Source: Scatomorpha sp964535405 (lineage in GTDB: Bacteria > Bacillota > Clostridia > Oscillospirales > Oscillospiraceae). From it: a stretch of DNA of 64,000 bases. Location of the stretch: the NCBI GenBank assembly GCA_964535405.1, contig CAZHUG010000004.1:1-64000 (forward strand), written 5' to 3'. Shown here one piece after another: positions 9,782 through 17,360 of the stretch. Both the position numbers and the translations under genes were made by a program. How positions within the stretch are numbered: position 1 is the stretch's first letter; every line of letters begins with the position of its first letter. The notes beneath the pieces were generated by a model that worked only from the letters and a program-made list of their open reading frames with translations, did no database searches and was not told the DNA's origin.

Positions 9782-9986
9782 TGCCGTAGCAGAAACTTAA
9801 TATTTGTATCCCGTTTGTTTTTTACGACGGCTGTCCGGGAATATTGTTCCACGCTAAAGAAGATGCTCCAGTTTTTTCTAAACTTTTTTGACTAAAATAT
9901 AACTAATTCAGCACACAAATGTGTAAAAGCGCCATTAATACGCGGAAAAAATTTTTTTGTAGGCGCTTTTCAGGTGCAATTATTTA
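9782..9986. other. Intergenic region between divergent operons
   Basis: No coding signal was found. It holds a 9-bp inverted repeat, AAAAGCGCC at 9925-9933 and GGCGCTTTT at 9962-9970, around an A/T-rich run, just upstream of the plus-strand promoter. Confidence 0.5.
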
Positions 9987-9995
9987 TGCTATACT
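9987..9995 (+). promoter_or_regulatory. Extended -10 promoter for the plus-strand operon
   Basis: TGC followed by TATACT (9990-9995) forms an extended -10 element. The small ORF starts 30 bp downstream. No good -35 box is seen. Confidence 0.45.
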
Positions 9996-10025
9996 GGATA
10001 GTACTATGCGACGGGAGATTGTAAT

Positions 10026-10178
10026 ATGGAGATTTTTGTTAAACGCCCCGTGAAGATACAGACCAGAGCGGACGTCGAGAGGCGCTGCTACGAACTTTTT
10101 CTGACTGAGCGTCAGTGGATTTTCCCTGCCACGGGGCGCGACTATGTGTTAGTCGGACAAGCCCAAAGCCGCCAGTGA
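10026..10178 (+). CDS. Small hypothetical protein, 50 aa
   Basis: A 50-codon ORF begins at ATG 10026 behind GGGAGATTGTAAT and ends five bases before the ATPase start. The product is basic with aromatic residues (EIFVKRPVKIQTRADVERRC). It is not recognised. The extended -10 promoter just upstream and the tight spacing favour a real gene, possibly a leader peptide that couples translation into the ATPase gene. Confidence 0.4.
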   Translation: MEIFVKRPVKIQTRADVERRCYELFLTERQWIFPATGRDYVLVGQAQSRQ

Positions 10179-10183
10179 GCATC

Positions 10184-10873
10184 ATGACCGCCCCCGGACT
10201 CTTTGGCGGCTATAAAAACATTGTCTTTCTGGGAGAGGCCGGCTCCGGTAAGACAGAGACCGCGGTTAATCTCGCAGTTTCAATGGCAGACCGCAGCGAT
10301 AAGCCCGTCTGCTTTTTTGACATGGATCAGACAAAGCCGCTTTTCCGCGCACGAGACTGCGTCCAAAGGCTTAAAACTGCGGGTGTACAGCTGCGTTTTC
10401 AGGAACAGTTCATGGATGCACCCACCGTTGTCCCCGGTGTGATCGAGGCTCTGCTCGACCCCGACATGCGCGTCTTGATGGATGTCGGCGGCGGTGCGCA
10501 CGGCTCTCACATGATCGGTCAGTTCTCCCACATACTTAACAGGCCGGATTCGCTGGTAATATACCTTATAAACCCTTTCCGCGCCTGGTCGAACACGGCT
10601 GAAAATATCTCCGTCACCATGTCAAGGGTGACCGGTGCCGCTCGCCTGCGCAAAATAAAGCTGGCTGCCAACCCAAACCTCGGCCCGGACACCAGTCCGG
10701 ACGATATACTTGAGGGCATGCGGCGCATACGTGCGCTTTTGCCGGATGAAGCAATTGAGTTTGTCTGCGTTTTGGAGCAGCATTGTTCCGCTGTCTCCCA
10801 GGCGGTACCCGAGCCTCTGCTCCCGATAAGGCTCGGCACTCTTCCGGAGTGGTTGGCGGGTCCGGGGAGATGA
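10184..10873 (+). CDS. MinD/CobQ-like P-loop ATPase linked to a 2-oxoacid oxidoreductase operon
   Basis: The 229-aa product begins with a P-loop (FLGEAGSGKTETAVNLA) near residue 15 and a Walker-B-like strand DMDQTKPLF near residue 44. Proteins of this MinD/cobyrinate-synthase-like type carry an LDxxNPYFR-like motif there. The start at 10184 puts the P-loop close to the N-terminus, as in the family; an earlier in-frame start would run inside the small ORF. It is 43 bp upstream of the ferredoxin gene. A role in assembly or activation of the oxidoreductase is inferred only from position. Confidence 0.72.
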   Translation: MTAPGLFGGYKNIVFLGEAGSGKTETAVNLAVSMADRSDKPVCFFDMDQTKPLFRARDCVQRLKTAGVQLRFQEQFMDAPTVVPGVIEALLDPDMRVLMDVGGGAHGSHMIGQFSHILNRPDSLVIYLINPFRAWSNTAENISVTMSRVTGAARLRKIKLAANPNLGPDTSPDDILEGMRRIRALLPDEAIEFVCVLEQHCSAVSQAVPEPLLPIRLGTLPEWLAGPGR

Positions 10874-10916
10874 AATGACCTGTATTGTACATTATATATA
10901 AGAGGAGTGCTTAAAA

Positions 10917-11135
10917 ATGGCCAAAGGCAAAGTCGAAATCTACACCGAAGCCTGCAAAAGCTGTCTGTTCTGTGTCAACGTTTGCCCAAAAAAGGTTTTG
11001 GGAACCACCAACGCCGTGAACTCGAAGGGCTACCAGTTCGCGGTGCCTGTCAACGCTGATGACTGCATTGGCTGCGCCATGTGCGCTAATATCTGCCCTG
11101 ATGGTGCTATATCTGTGTATAAGGAGGTGGGCTGA
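10917..11135 (+). CDS. 2-oxoacid:ferredoxin oxidoreductase, ferredoxin (delta) subunit
   Basis: This 72-aa protein has two 4Fe-4S motifs of the CxxCxxCxxxCP type (CKSCLFCVNVCP and CIGCAMCANICP). It carries electrons from the thiamine-dependent catalytic subunits to external ferredoxin. Its stop codon directly abuts the GTG start of the next gene, and AAGGAGGTGG inside its 3' end is the ribosome-binding site for that gene. The order delta-alpha-beta-gamma is that of the KorDABC/Vor group. Confidence 0.93.
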   Translation: MAKGKVEIYTEACKSCLFCVNVCPKKVLGTTNAVNSKGYQFAVPVNADDCIGCAMCANICPDGAISVYKEVG

Positions 11136-12224
11136 GTGTCTGAGAAAGTTTTCATGAAGGGCTGCGAAGCCGTGGCTGAGGCCGCGATACGCGCCGGCTG
11201 CCGGTTTTTCGCCGGCTATCCTATCACACCGCAAAACGACGTGCCTGAGTATTTTTCCCGGCGTATGCCGCAGGTTGACGGCGTGTTTCTCCAGGGCGAG
11301 AGCGAAGTTGCCTCCGCCAACATGGCCTACGGTGCCGCTTCCGCCGGTGTGCGGAGCATGACCTCGTCCTCCAGCTGCGGAATCTCACTCAAGAGCGAGT
11401 CCATATCCTGGATGGCAGGCGCGCGCCTGCCCGTTGTTATCGCAAACTTCCAGCGCGGCGGCCCGGGAATCGGAACAATCCAGCCTGCCCAGCAGGACTA
11501 TCTGCAGGCAACAAAGGCCTCCGGCAACGGCGGCTTTAAGATGCTCGTTCTCTCTCCCGCCACCATTCAGGAGGCTGTGGACATGACCTGCGAGGCCTTC
11601 GAGCTGGCTGACAAGTACCGCAATCCCGTCATACTCCTGCTTGACGGTTTCACCGGCACAATGATGGAGCCGGTTGAACTGCCCGAGGCCAAGACTGATG
11701 AGGAAATTGCCGCCATCCGCGCCTCAAAGGACTGGGCCGCGGTCGGCAAAAAGGGTTCTCCCGAACAGCACAAGGTCATGTGCGGCCCCGGACTTGATGC
11801 CCGCGTAAGTCAGGAGGCCATGAACAAGCGCGACAGCCAGATGTACGACGGCTGGGAGAAGACCGAAACAGATTACGAAGCCTACATGGTCGAAGATGCC
11901 GAGCTTATCATCACTGCCTACGGTATCTCCGGACGCATCTCCGAGTCTGCAGTCAGAATTCTCCGCAATGAGGGCATAAAGGCCGGACTCATTCGTCCCA
12001 GACGCGTGTATCCTTTCCCGGCCGAGGCCTACAATAACCTGAATTTCTCGCAGCTTCGCGGCATCGTCTGCGCCGAGATGGCGATTCCCGCACAGTTTGC
12101 TGTTGACGTGGACAACGTCGTGCGCGACAGAGCCAAAATTGTCACAGCGCTATCTTCCGGCGGAGACATCCTTGACCGGAGTGTCATACTTGACGCCGCA
12201 AGAAGCCTGATGAACGCCGATTAA
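11136..12224 (+). CDS. vorB: 3-methyl-2-oxobutanoate (2-ketoisovalerate):ferredoxin oxidoreductase subunit VorB
   Basis: This alpha-type subunit (362 aa) matches the VorB pattern closely: KGCEAVAEAAIRAGC at the start, AGYPITPQND, a QGESEVASANMAYGAA segment that contacts the cofactor, and TSSSSCGISLKSE. The enzyme oxidatively decarboxylates a branched 2-oxoacid to the acyl-CoA with reduction of ferredoxin. The start is GTG at 11136, immediately after the ferredoxin stop and behind AAGGAGGTGG. Actual substrate preference (2-oxoisovalerate or 2-oxoglutarate) cannot be fixed from sequence. Confidence 0.9.
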   Translation: MSEKVFMKGCEAVAEAAIRAGCRFFAGYPITPQNDVPEYFSRRMPQVDGVFLQGESEVASANMAYGAASAGVRSMTSSSSCGISLKSESISWMAGARLPVVIANFQRGGPGIGTIQPAQQDYLQATKASGNGGFKMLVLSPATIQEAVDMTCEAFELADKYRNPVILLLDGFTGTMMEPVELPEAKTDEEIAAIRASKDWAAVGKKGSPEQHKVMCGPGLDARVSQEAMNKRDSQMYDGWEKTETDYEAYMVEDAELIITAYGISGRISESAVRILRNEGIKAGLIRPRRVYPFPAEAYNNLNFSQLRGIVCAEMAIPAQFAVDVDNVVRDRAKIVTALSSGGDILDRSVILDAARSLMNAD

Positions 12225-12238
12225 GGGAGGGAAAAGAT

Positions 12239-12979
12239 ATGATGGAAAAAATTTATTCACGCCCCTCCGGCCTTTTTGACGGAGCGGTTTCCGGCTTCTG
12301 CCCGGGATGCATGCACTCCACAATCTGCAAAATAGTCTGCGAAGCGCTCGATGAGCTCGGCATGACCGACAACACCTGCTATATTCAGGGTGTCGGCTGC
12401 TGCGGACTGGCTGTTACTTACCTGGATATGGACACTATCTCGTCCCCCCACGGCAGAGCCTGCGCAGTTGCCAGCGCATTCAAGCGCTGCAGCCCGGATA
12501 CACTCACCTTCACCTATCAGGGCGACGGTGACCTCGCCGCAATCGGCCTTGCCGAGACCATGTCCGCCGCAAACCGCGGCGAGAACTTCACTGTAATTTT
12601 CGTCAACAACGGCATATACGGAATGACAGGCGGTCAGCTTGCCCCCACCACGCTGGTCGGCGCAAAGACCACAACCTCGCCCTACGGCCGCAAAAAAGAC
12701 GAGCACGGCGCGCCCTTGCACATGTGCGAAATTCTTGACCAGCTTGAGGCGCCGGCATATATAGCCCGCGTCACCTGCACGGACGTGCCGAACGTCAAGA
12801 AAGCCAGAGCCGCCGTTAAGAAGGCATTCGAGTATCAGATCGCCGGCAAAGGCTTCTCCTTTGTCGAGATCGTCTCAAACTGTTCCACAAACTGGGGCAT
12901 GTCCCCGGGTGAGTCTCTCGACCATGTTAAAAATGTTGTCTTGAAGGAATTCCCTCTTGGGGAGTTCCGGGCGAAGTAA
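12239..12979 (+). CDS. 2-oxoacid:ferredoxin oxidoreductase, thiamine pyrophosphate (beta) subunit
   Basis: This 246-aa subunit holds the TPP-binding signature: GDGDLAAIGLAE followed about 20 residues later by FVNNGIYGMTGGQ, equivalent to the GDGx(24-27)NN motif. The early CPGCMHS motif is typical of this family. The first of two adjacent ATG codons (12239) is taken, behind GGGAGGG. It follows the VorB gene by 14 bp and forms the catalytic core with it. Confidence 0.92.
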   Translation: MMEKIYSRPSGLFDGAVSGFCPGCMHSTICKIVCEALDELGMTDNTCYIQGVGCCGLAVTYLDMDTISSPHGRACAVASAFKRCSPDTLTFTYQGDGDLAAIGLAETMSAANRGENFTVIFVNNGIYGMTGGQLAPTTLVGAKTTTSPYGRKKDEHGAPLHMCEILDQLEAPAYIARVTCTDVPNVKKARAAVKKAFEYQIAGKGFSFVEIVSNCSTNWGMSPGESLDHVKNVVLKEFPLGEFRAK

Positions 12980-12991
12980 GGGGGGACATAA

Positions 12992-13540
12992 ATGGAAAAA
13001 TCTGTAATTGTCGCCGGATTCGGCGGGCAGGGCGTCATGGTAATCGGACAGCTTCTGGCTTACACTGCCTGTGAGACTACCGATAAGTATGTCACCTATT
13101 TCCCATCCTACGGCGCTGAGATGCGCGGCGGCACAGCCAACTGCTATGTCGTCATCTCCGACGAGCCTGTCGGTGCGCCCAAGGTTGCTCAGGCCGACTA
13201 TGTGATCGTGCTAAACGATCCGTCTATGGCAAGATTCAAGGATGCAGTTGCACCCAACGGTGTAATGTTCGTCAACAGCTCCGTTGTCACCACGAAGCCT
13301 GATCGCGAGGACATCAAGGTCGTCGAGGTTGATGCAGGCACGATCGCCTATGAACTCGGCTCTCCCAAGGTGCTCAACCTTGTCATGACCGGCGCCGCCA
13401 TCGGCTACAGCGATCTGCTCCCGGCTGAGAACGTGTTGCAGACAGCGTTTAATAAGCTGGGCGCAAAGCGGCCCGAGCTAAACCCGATTAACGAGGCAGC
13501 CTTCCGTCGCGGAATGGAAATCGGCCGCGCAGCAAGATAG
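12992..13540 (+). CDS. 2-oxoacid:ferredoxin oxidoreductase, gamma subunit
   Basis: This 182-aa subunit has the family opening VAGFGGQGVMVIGQLLA and the YFPSYGAEMRGG loop, both hallmarks of the gamma domain that closes over CoA. It is the last gene of the operon; a strong terminator follows 12 bp after the stop. RBS GGGGGA precedes ATG 12992. Confidence 0.93.
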   Translation: MEKSVIVAGFGGQGVMVIGQLLAYTACETTDKYVTYFPSYGAEMRGGTANCYVVISDEPVGAPKVAQADYVIVLNDPSMARFKDAVAPNGVMFVNSSVVTTKPDREDIKVVEVDAGTIAYELGSPKVLNLVMTGAAIGYSDLLPAENVLQTAFNKLGAKRPELNPINEAAFRRGMEIGRAAR

Positions 13541-13552
13541 TTTTATCCCGAA

Positions 13553-13594
13553 AGCAGCCCCCCACAAACCAGTTGTGGGGGGCTGCTCTATTTT
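13553..13594. terminator. Intrinsic terminator, bidirectional
   Basis: A 15-bp perfect stem (AGCAGCCCCCCACAA and its complement, loop ACCAG) is followed by CTATTTT on the plus strand. It lies between the ends of two convergent genes. Confidence 0.85.
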
Positions 13595-13598
13595 GCAT

Positions 13599-14204
13599 CT
13601 ACAGTCGCTCAATCTCCGTCACAGATACCTCAAAGGCAGTCTTTTCAACGGTCACGCCATCTATGAGCTTTATGTACTGCCGGCTCTGCACCCGCCCGAC
13701 GATCGCAATTGTGTCGCCAACCGACCACATACCCGCCTGTCTTGCACGCAGGCCCCAGCATATGCAGGGCAGGTAGTCCGAGCGTCCGTAACGGCGGTTT
13801 ACCGCCAGCATCAGATCGCAGATGTCGCGCCCCATCGGGGTTGTGCGCAGATTTGGCGGCTTGCAGAGCGCGCCCTTGAGCTCAACGCAGTTTAAGTCGT
13901 CCTCGTCACAGAAGTAAATTTCGCGCGCAAATACTGTTATGACAAGCTTTGAGCCCTCGCTCCGCTTATTATTAAACGAGCGCAGCTCCCCCGTAACGCG
14001 CAGCTGCGAAAACGCCTCAGGGGACGCGGAAGTCAGCAGCGATTCACGCGCCACCACGTTTATTACATCCGACGCGCCGGATAGTCTGCGCGTCTCCAGT
14101 GGAAAGGTGAAGAACCGCTCGCCGCGGCTCAAATGCGAAAATACCGGCGCGCCGCTAAGCACGCCTATCAGTTCTACATTGTTTCTGGTTTTAGCTTCGT
14201 CCAT
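13599..14204 (-). CDS. Tandem OB-fold protein, SSB-like
   Basis: This 201-aa protein appears to hold two single-stranded-DNA-binding-like OB folds: residues about 8-105 (NNVELIGVLSGAPVFSH) and about 110-200 (NCVELKGALCKPPNLRTTPMG, then CICWGLRARQAGMWSVGDTIAIVGRVQSR). The second half carries the classical SSB pattern. The start at 14204 is chosen because GGAGG lies seven bases upstream; the ATG two codons earlier sits right on the GGAGG. It is a monomeric two-fold version of a protein that is normally a one-fold tetramer. A second, ordinary ssb gene is at 19553. Confidence 0.7.
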   Translation of the reverse strand: MDEAKTRNNVELIGVLSGAPVFSHLSRGERFFTFPLETRRLSGASDVINVVARESLLTSASPEAFSQLRVTGELRSFNNKRSEGSKLVITVFAREIYFCDEDDLNCVELKGALCKPPNLRTTPMGRDICDLMLAVNRRYGRSDYLPCICWGLRARQAGMWSVGDTIAIVGRVQSRQYIKLIDGVTVEKTAFEVSVTEIERL

Positions 14205-14274
14205 GCTCATGCCTCCGTATCGTTGGATGCGGCCCGTCCTCAGACGGGTCATAACAGCATATTCATGGATGCGC

Positions 14275-14303
14275 TTGTATATTCTAAAGCCTTGCAGTAT
14301 AAT
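14275..14303 (+). promoter_or_regulatory. Promoter of deoC
   Basis: TTGTAT (14275-14280), a 17-bp spacer, and a perfect TATAAT (14298-14303). The deoC start is 46 bp downstream. Confidence 0.65.
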
Positions 14304-14348
14304 AGATGTGCTATAAACTCTACACAAAAATTTAAAGGAGCTTTTACT

Positions 14349-15020
14349 ATGGAGCTTTCCGAGATTCTCGCACGCTGTGACCATACTCTTCTTCGAGTAG
14401 ATGTCTCGGCTGACGAAATAAGAACCCTATGCGACCAGGCAATCAAATATAACTGCGCCTCGGTCTGCATCCCGCCCTGCCACGTCGCCGGTGCCAAGCG
14501 CTATGTCGGCGACAAGCTGTGCATCTGCACCGTCATCGGCTTCCCCAACGGATACATGACCAGCGCCGCGAAAGCGTTTGAGACTGAAAACGCAGTCAAA
14601 AACGGTGCTGACGAGATTGACATGGTGGTTAATCTCTCCATGGTCAAGGACGCCTGCTGGAGCGAGGTTGCGGAGGATATTGCCACCGTTCGCCGGGCAT
14701 GTGAGGGCAAGATACTCAAGGTCATTATCGAGTGCTGCCTGCTTACGGACGGGGAAAAGCGCGAGCTTTGCCGCATAGTCTCCGAGTCCGGCGCAGACTT
14801 CATCAAAACCAGCACCGGCTTTTCCACCGGCGGCGCAACCCGCGCGGATGTGGAGCTGCTGCGCGCAAACTGCGACGCGGGGGTTAAGGTCAAGGCCGCA
14901 GGCGGCATCAAGACTCTTCAGGACGCCGAGGACTTCATTGAGCTTGGCGCCGACCGTCTGGGCACCAGCCGGGTTGTTAAGCTCGCAATGGAGATTGATG
15001 ACGACACGGAGAGCTACTGA
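14349..15020 (+). CDS. deoC: Deoxyribose-phosphate aldolase
   Basis: This 223-aa TIM-barrel class I aldolase cleaves 2-deoxyribose 5-phosphate to glyceraldehyde 3-phosphate and acetaldehyde. Family motifs are DHTLL near residue 12, VIGFPNG, DEIDMVVN, KVIIECCLL, FIKTSTGF (the Schiff-base lysine) and VKAAGGIKT. The start at ATG 14349 has AAAGGAG upstream and fits the family length; a longer in-frame extension back to 14133 covers the promoter and is rejected. The stop codon overlaps the next start by one base. Confidence 0.95.
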   Translation: MELSEILARCDHTLLRVDVSADEIRTLCDQAIKYNCASVCIPPCHVAGAKRYVGDKLCICTVIGFPNGYMTSAAKAFETENAVKNGADEIDMVVNLSMVKDACWSEVAEDIATVRRACEGKILKVIIECCLLTDGEKRELCRIVSESGADFIKTSTGFSTGGATRADVELLRANCDAGVKVKAAGGIKTLQDAEDFIELGADRLGTSRVVKLAMEIDDDTESY

Positions 15021-15367
15021 TGAAGCGGAACAGACGCCGCGCCACATACCGCCCGGGCAAAACCAGCGGTGTCATGAGCCTTGCAACGGGCGGGATCTTT
15101 GTGTTGATCGGAATATTTGTGGTAATTCCGACCTTCGGTGCTTTCGGTATATTATGGACTTTGTTCGCCTTAGCCATAGCAGGCTTTGGAGGGTATCAAG
15201 CTTTCGGCAAAAACTACTACGGCCCGGAAATATACATCGAGGACGAAGATATCCCCGGTCAGAGCGTGGAGGCGCGACTTGAAGGGCTACGCAGCCTTTA
15301 CGACAAGGGCCTCATCACGCAGGAAGAGCACGACGAAAAACGTGAGCAGATTCTCCGCGAGCTGTAA
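15020..15367 (+). CDS. Small membrane protein with SHOCT domain
   Basis: This 115-aa protein has a basic N-terminus, two hydrophobic segments (residues about 19-60) and a C-terminal SHOCT motif (LEGLRSLYDKGLITQEEHDE KREQIL). SHOCT domains are short oligomerisation modules often tethered to membrane segments; function is unknown. It is translationally coupled to deoC through a TGATG overlap. Confidence 0.75.
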   Translation: MKRNRRRATYRPGKTSGVMSLATGGIFVLIGIFVVIPTFGAFGILWTLFALAIAGFGGYQAFGKNYYGPEIYIEDEDIPGQSVEARLEGLRSLYDKGLITQEEHDEKREQILREL

Positions 15368-15368
15368 G

Positions 15369-15749
15369 CTAGCGGAAAATCGCCCGTTTTGCTCCCCTGC
15401 AAATTGCGATAGCAGGGACTGAGAGCACAAGCCAGATAAGGCAATAGGGCAGGCAGATTTGTCCGCAGAGGTTGCCGGGAACGGAGGAGTAATCCCAGAC
15501 TCCCCAGCCGAGATGGACATTCACAACCGCACCGATCACAAACTCAACCGTCGTGATGATCGAGGCGGATGCTACGCACATCTGCCAACGCCGCCAGCGT
15601 GTCCGCGTTGAGATGAGATGCATGAGAGAAAAGCAAATGCCGCCGGCCAGCAGCATTGTCCAGTGGGTGCGGCCGCGCCAGAGCAGCTCTATCGCGCCAT
15701 AAGCCAGTGAACCGGTGAAAAAAGCGGATATTAGTTCAATTGCAAGCAT
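15369..15749 (-). CDS. Putative ABC-transporter-type membrane protein (CmpB/PF06541-like)
   Basis: This 126-aa integral membrane protein has about four hydrophobic segments and the conserved motif VWDYSSVPGNLCGQICLP, which marks the family named putative ABC transporter permease. Function is unproven. The start at 15749 follows AAGGAGTGATTAAA and avoids an extended reading into the infC promoter region. It is convergent with the SHOCT gene, with no gap between stop codons. Confidence 0.75.
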   Translation of the reverse strand: MLAIELISAFFTGSLAYGAIELLWRGRTHWTMLLAGGICFSLMHLISTRTRWRRWQMCVASASIITTVEFVIGAVVNVHLGWGVWDYSSVPGNLCGQICLPYCLIWLVLSVPAIAICRGAKRAIFR

Positions 15750-15819
15750 TTTAATCACTCCTTCTGGGTATTTTCCCCATCGCGAGCCGAAAAATGCATT
15801 AAACATCAAGAAAAAGGCC

Positions 15820-15848
15820 TTGACAGGCAGTTTAACTGCTGATATACT
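15820..15848 (+). promoter_or_regulatory. Promoter of the infC operon
   Basis: TTGACA (15820-15825), a 17-bp spacer, and TATACT (15843-15848): near-consensus. It starts a leader of about 170 nt. Confidence 0.8.
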
Positions 15849-15855
15849 GAATAGG

Positions 15856-16027
15856 TTAAAAATGAAGCAGAATGGTTATCCGCCGTCCTCACCTTACCGC
15901 TTTAAGTGTGTCGGGTTAATATCAAGATCATGGTCCCATTTCGGGAGTATTGTTTTTGCGCGCGGATGCCTATCGGTATCCGCGCTTTTTGTGCGGATAA
16001 GCTGTCACAATACGGGAGGTGTTTTTG
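15856..16027 (+). promoter_or_regulatory. infC leader with transcription attenuator (L20-leader-like)
   Basis: The long 5' UTR ends in a terminator hairpin at 15960-15985 (GCGCGGATGCC, loop TATC, matching 3' arm with one G-U pair) followed by five T. In Firmicutes, ribosomal protein L20 or IF3 feedback acts on such leaders. That this one is an L20 leader is inferred from position and the terminator, not from a recognised pseudoknot. Confidence 0.6.
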
Positions 16028-16606
16028 ATAGCAGTCACAGAGTACCAGATTAATGAGGAAATACGCGACAGAGAGGTGCGCCTCATAGGAGCAGACGGTG
16101 AGCAGCTGGGCATTATGTCCTCTATCGCCGCCATGAATATAGCTGCCGAAAAGGATTTTGACCTCGTCAAGATCGCGCCGGGCTCAAATCCCCCAGTCTG
16201 CAAGATCATGGACTACGGGAAGTATCGCTTCGAACAGTCCAAACGGGAAAAGGAAGCTCGAAAAAACCAGCATATCGTTGAGGTAAAGGAAATTCGCATG
16301 TCGCCCAGCATTGGCGATAACGATTTTTTGACCAAGCTTCGAAATGGTCAGAAGTTCCTGAACGAAGGCGACAGGCTGAAGGTTACTGTGCGCTTCCGCG
16401 GACGCGAGATGGCTCACACGAACATCGGTGAGCAGCTCCTGCGTGACTTCGCGGAAAAGTGCTCTGAGATAGCAAATCTCGACAGGCAGCCCAAGCTTGA
16501 GGGACGTCACATGTCTGTCTTCCTGTCACCCAAGCCTCAGACCGCGGCCAAAAAGCCCGCCAAGTCTAAGGACGATATCCCCGATCAAGCAAGCGAACAA
16601 GAGTAA
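16028..16606 (+). CDS. infC: Translation initiation factor IF-3
   Basis: This 192-193-aa IF-3 has both family domains: N-terminal INEEIRDREVRLIGADGEQLGIM and, after MDYGKYRFEQSKREKEARKNQ, the C-terminal domain with LRNGQKFLNEGDRLKVTVRFRG. No ATG fits the start. With GGGAGG at 16014-16019, the best-spaced codon is ATA at 16028 (eight bases); TTG at 16025 (five bases) is the alternative. A rare AUA/AUU-type codon lets IF-3 discriminate against its own mRNA and is known for this gene. The C-terminus has a Lys/Ala-rich tail. Confidence 0.93.
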   Translation: MAVTEYQINEEIRDREVRLIGADGEQLGIMSSIAAMNIAAEKDFDLVKIAPGSNPPVCKIMDYGKYRFEQSKREKEARKNQHIVEVKEIRMSPSIGDNDFLTKLRNGQKFLNEGDRLKVTVRFRGREMAHTNIGEQLLRDFAEKCSEIANLDRQPKLEGRHMSVFLSPKPQTAAKKPAKSKDDIPDQASEQE

Positions 16607-16635
16607 GCACACCATGGAAGGAGATATACAAAGTC

Positions 16636-16833
16636 ATGCCGAAACTCAAGACACATAGTGGCGCGAAAAAGAGATTTTCTCTCACCAAGTCCGGCAAGGT
16701 GAAGCGCGCACGCGCATACAAGAGCCACATTTTAACCAAGAAAAGTACAAAGCGCAAGAGAGGCCTCCGCCAGGGAACCTACGCGGACGTCAGCAACGAG
16801 ACCGCAGTCAAGCGCATGATCCCGTATAAATAA
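16636..16833 (+). CDS. rpmI: Ribosomal protein L35
   Basis: This 65-aa basic protein has the canonical opening MPKLKTHSGAKKRF and the SHILTKKSTKRKRGLR motif. It is in the conserved infC-rpmI-rplT order, with 29 bp after infC and 15 bp before rplT. Confidence 0.97.
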   Translation: MPKLKTHSGAKKRFSLTKSGKVKRARAYKSHILTKKSTKRKRGLRQGTYADVSNETAVKRMIPYK

Positions 16834-16848
16834 GGAGGACGCAGCAAA

Positions 16849-17202
16849 ATGGCCAGAGTTAAAGGCGCAATTATGACGCGCAAAAGAAGAAATAAGATGC
16901 TGGGCCTCGCAAAGGGCTATTGGGGCAACAAGTCTCGCAGCTTCAAAATGGCGAAGCAGCAGGTAATGAAGTCCGGTCGCTACTCGTATGTCAGCCGCAA
17001 GCAGAAGAAGAGAGATTTCCGTAAGCTTTGGATCACCCGCATCAACGCAGGCTGCAAGGCAAACGGTATGAACTACTCCACCTTCATGCACGGACTTAGG
17101 CTCGCCAACATTGATATGAACCGTAAGATGCTCAGCGAGACTGCCATACACGATCCCGCTGCTTTCACCGCCCTGTGCGAGAAGGCTAAGGCATCTCTTT
17201 AA
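16849..17202 (+). CDS. rplT: Ribosomal protein L20
   Basis: This 117-aa protein matches L20 through its length (RVKGAIMTRKRRNKMLGLAKGYWGNKS; the C-terminal half binds 23S rRNA and, in Firmicutes, its own leader). It is the last gene of the operon and is followed by a strong terminator. Confidence 0.97.
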   Translation: MARVKGAIMTRKRRNKMLGLAKGYWGNKSRSFKMAKQQVMKSGRYSYVSRKQKKRDFRKLWITRINAGCKANGMNYSTFMHGLRLANIDMNRKMLSETAIHDPAAFTALCEKAKASL

Positions 17203-17209
17203 ATCTTAA

Positions 17210-17240
17210 AAACGGCTCGCCTGCAGGCGAGCCGTTTTTA
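17210..17240 (+). terminator. Terminator after rplT
   Basis: Stem AAACGGCTCGCC with loop TGCA and its complement, followed by TTTTT. Confidence 0.85.
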
Positions 17241-17283
17241 AGGTGAACCCTAGCGCATTTTTCGGCTTTATGAATGCAATCCC

Positions 17284-17312
17284 TTGCCAAGCACCATAAT
17301 ATGGTGTAAAAT
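17284..17312 (+). promoter_or_regulatory. Promoter of efp with palindrome in the spacer
   Basis: TTGCCA (17284-17289), a 17-bp spacer and TAAAAT (17307-17312). The spacer contains the palindrome CACCAT-AAT-ATGGTG (17292-17306). Confidence 0.55.
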
Positions 17313-17360
17313 ATTTTAGTCACATTGGCAATTAATAAAATCCACAGGAGGACATAATAT

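Noticed and set aside
14133..14348. N-terminal extension of deoC
   Set aside because: It covers the promoter TTGTAT-N17-TATAAT and the RBS, and is not part of the aldolase family.
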